A stretch of 14,510 nucleotides of DNA, from the NCBI GenBank assembly GCA_027075825.1, contig JALSZZ010000104.1:1-14510 (forward strand), in the 5' to 3' direction. The stretch is from Mariprofundaceae bacterium. GTDB taxonomy: Bacteria > Pseudomonadota > Zetaproteobacteria > Mariprofundales > Mariprofundaceae. This document shows, piece after piece, positions 13,971-14,510 of the stretch (position 1 is the first letter of the stretch; each line of letters opens with the position of its first letter). The notes beneath the pieces were generated by a model. The model made no database searches, was not told the DNA's origin, and saw nothing but the letters and a program-made list of their open reading frames with translations. The translations under genes and the position numbers were made by a program.

Positions 13971-14510
13971 ATGATGAGAGGCATGATGAAAATGAACGGC
14001 TCGCGGTGGTGGAAGGCCATGCTGATTGCAGGCGTGCTGCTGCTGACGATATTGTGGGCCTTGCCATATGGCATTGCACAGGCCATTCGTCATGCTCTCG
14101 CTGCTGCCGGCATGCAGTCGGTCACGATTGAGGATGTCGATTTCAATCCGTTCAGCGGCACTTTCGGTATCAAGGGACTGCGCATGCTGAACCTGCAACA
14201 GCAGGAGATTCGTGTGCCGAAGCTGGAGGCACGCTTTGCCTGGCTGCCGCTGCTGGACAAGCGCCTGGTTGTGCAGCGCCTGCTGGTACAGCGGGCACAT
14301 ATGTCCCTGCAACAGGATGAGCAGGGTGATTATCAACTGGCGGGTATTCCGCTGCCATTGATGATGGAAATGACGCAGGGCGAACCTTCGGCATGGAGCA
14401 TTGAAATCCGGCAAGTGCTGTTTGGCGGCACGCTGTCGCTCTCTCTGCCCTGGTATGAAGGCGAGGTGCATCTGGGCAGTGTGCAGATCTCGGATATTTC
14501 CGGCATGCGC
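13971..14510 (+). CDS. AsmA/DUF748-like envelope protein (3' partial)
   Basis: This open frame of 180 codons runs off the window without a stop. After a short basic start (MMRGMMKMNGSRWWK) there is one transmembrane segment, AMLIAGVLLLTILWALPYGIA (about residues 16-36), which anchors the protein in the inner membrane. Then comes a periplasmic region with VTIEDVDFNPFSGTFGIKGLRML, IRVPKLEARFAWLPLLDKRLVVQRLLVQRAHM and DEQGDYQLAGIPLPL. This pattern, short beta-strands with a 'wall' of PKLEARFAWLPLL..RLVVQRL and then Q-rich loops, is that of AsmA-like and DUF748 proteins, a group linked to phospholipid transport between membranes. Starts at 13971, 13974, 13983, 13986 and 13992 are all in frame; AGGA at 13962-13965 favours the first two. 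It follows a terminator and two dyads, so it is probably its own transcription unit. Family is likely, role unproven. Confidence 0.65.
   Translation, partial: MMRGMMKMNGSRWWKAMLIAGVLLLTILWALPYGIAQAIRHALAAAGMQSVTIEDVDFNPFSGTFGIKGLRMLNLQQQEIRVPKLEARFAWLPLLDKRLVVQRLLVQRAHMSLQQDEQGDYQLAGIPLPLMMEMTQGEPSAWSIEIRQVLFGGTLSLSLPWYEGEVHLGSVQISDISGMR

Noticed and set aside
13935..14471. Reverse-strand open frame of 178 codons at the right end
   Set aside because: It is opposite the AsmA-like frame, which has a good membrane anchor and family-like pattern. The reverse product is low in recognisable structure and rich in Gln and His.
1..14510. CRISPR array, insertion sequence, tRNA, integrase or toxin-antitoxin pair
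   Set aside because: No spaced short direct repeats, transposase-like frame, cloverleaf or typical small gene pair was seen on either strand. The only direct repeats are the coding ones at 1-270.

Overview
The window is a surface-polysaccharide locus, most likely O-antigen or capsule of the Wzx/Wzy type, from a Gram-negative bacterium that is probably a member of the Pseudomonadota. The evidence is a WbpM-type dehydratase, a ComEA protein with a signal peptide, an AsmA-like envelope protein and the L-2-acetamido-2,6-dideoxyhexose gene set. The genus cannot be named from the sequence. Every gene I can support lies on the + strand. No tRNA, rRNA, insertion sequence, integrase or CRISPR array is visible.

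Layout. Positions 1-281 hold the 3' end of an FG-GAP/VCBS-type repeat protein with almost identical 153-base repeats. From about 400 to 10027 runs a tightly packed, probably single, operon: family 2 glycosyltransferase, Wzx-like flippase, two tandem SAM methyltransferases, a family 4 glycosyltransferase, a WbuB-like glycosyltransferase, an RmlD-like reductase, an FnlA/WbjB/CapE-like dehydratase, an FnlC/WbjD-like 2-epimerase, and a small phosphoglycosyl transferase. Most junctions overlap by a few bases, with GTG, TTG or ATG starts placed over the preceding stop. A comEA gene follows with its own promoter-like sequence and a clear intrinsic terminator. Then come a Wzy/WaaL-family membrane protein and a full-length WbpM/PglF-type dehydratase. 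After a 265-base gap with two inverted repeats, an AsmA/DUF748-like gene starts and runs off the end.

How it would work (inference from families). The 7213-9401 enzymes, with the reductase at 6347, convert UDP-GlcNAc to a UDP-L-2-acetamido-2,6-dideoxyhexose. The reductase lacks the C-terminal cupin extension of WbjC/CapF/FnlB, so the V. cholerae WbvB-WbvR-WbvD route to UDP-L-QuiNAc fits better than UDP-L-FucNAc. WbpM would open a second, D-configured branch whose finishing enzymes are not in the window. The phosphoglycosyl transferase would load the first sugar phosphate on undecaprenyl phosphate. The three glycosyltransferases extend the chain, the methyltransferases may decorate or cap it, Wzx flips it, and the Wzy/WaaL protein polymerises or ligates it.

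Base composition changes sharply near 5118. The glycosyltransferase/flippase/methyltransferase block before it is much more AT-rich than the sugar-nucleotide block after it, as expected of a cassette-built locus. I found no convincing new system. The points most worth checking are the L-QuiNAc prediction, the missing D-branch enzymes, the comEA insertion, and the dyads upstream of the last gene.
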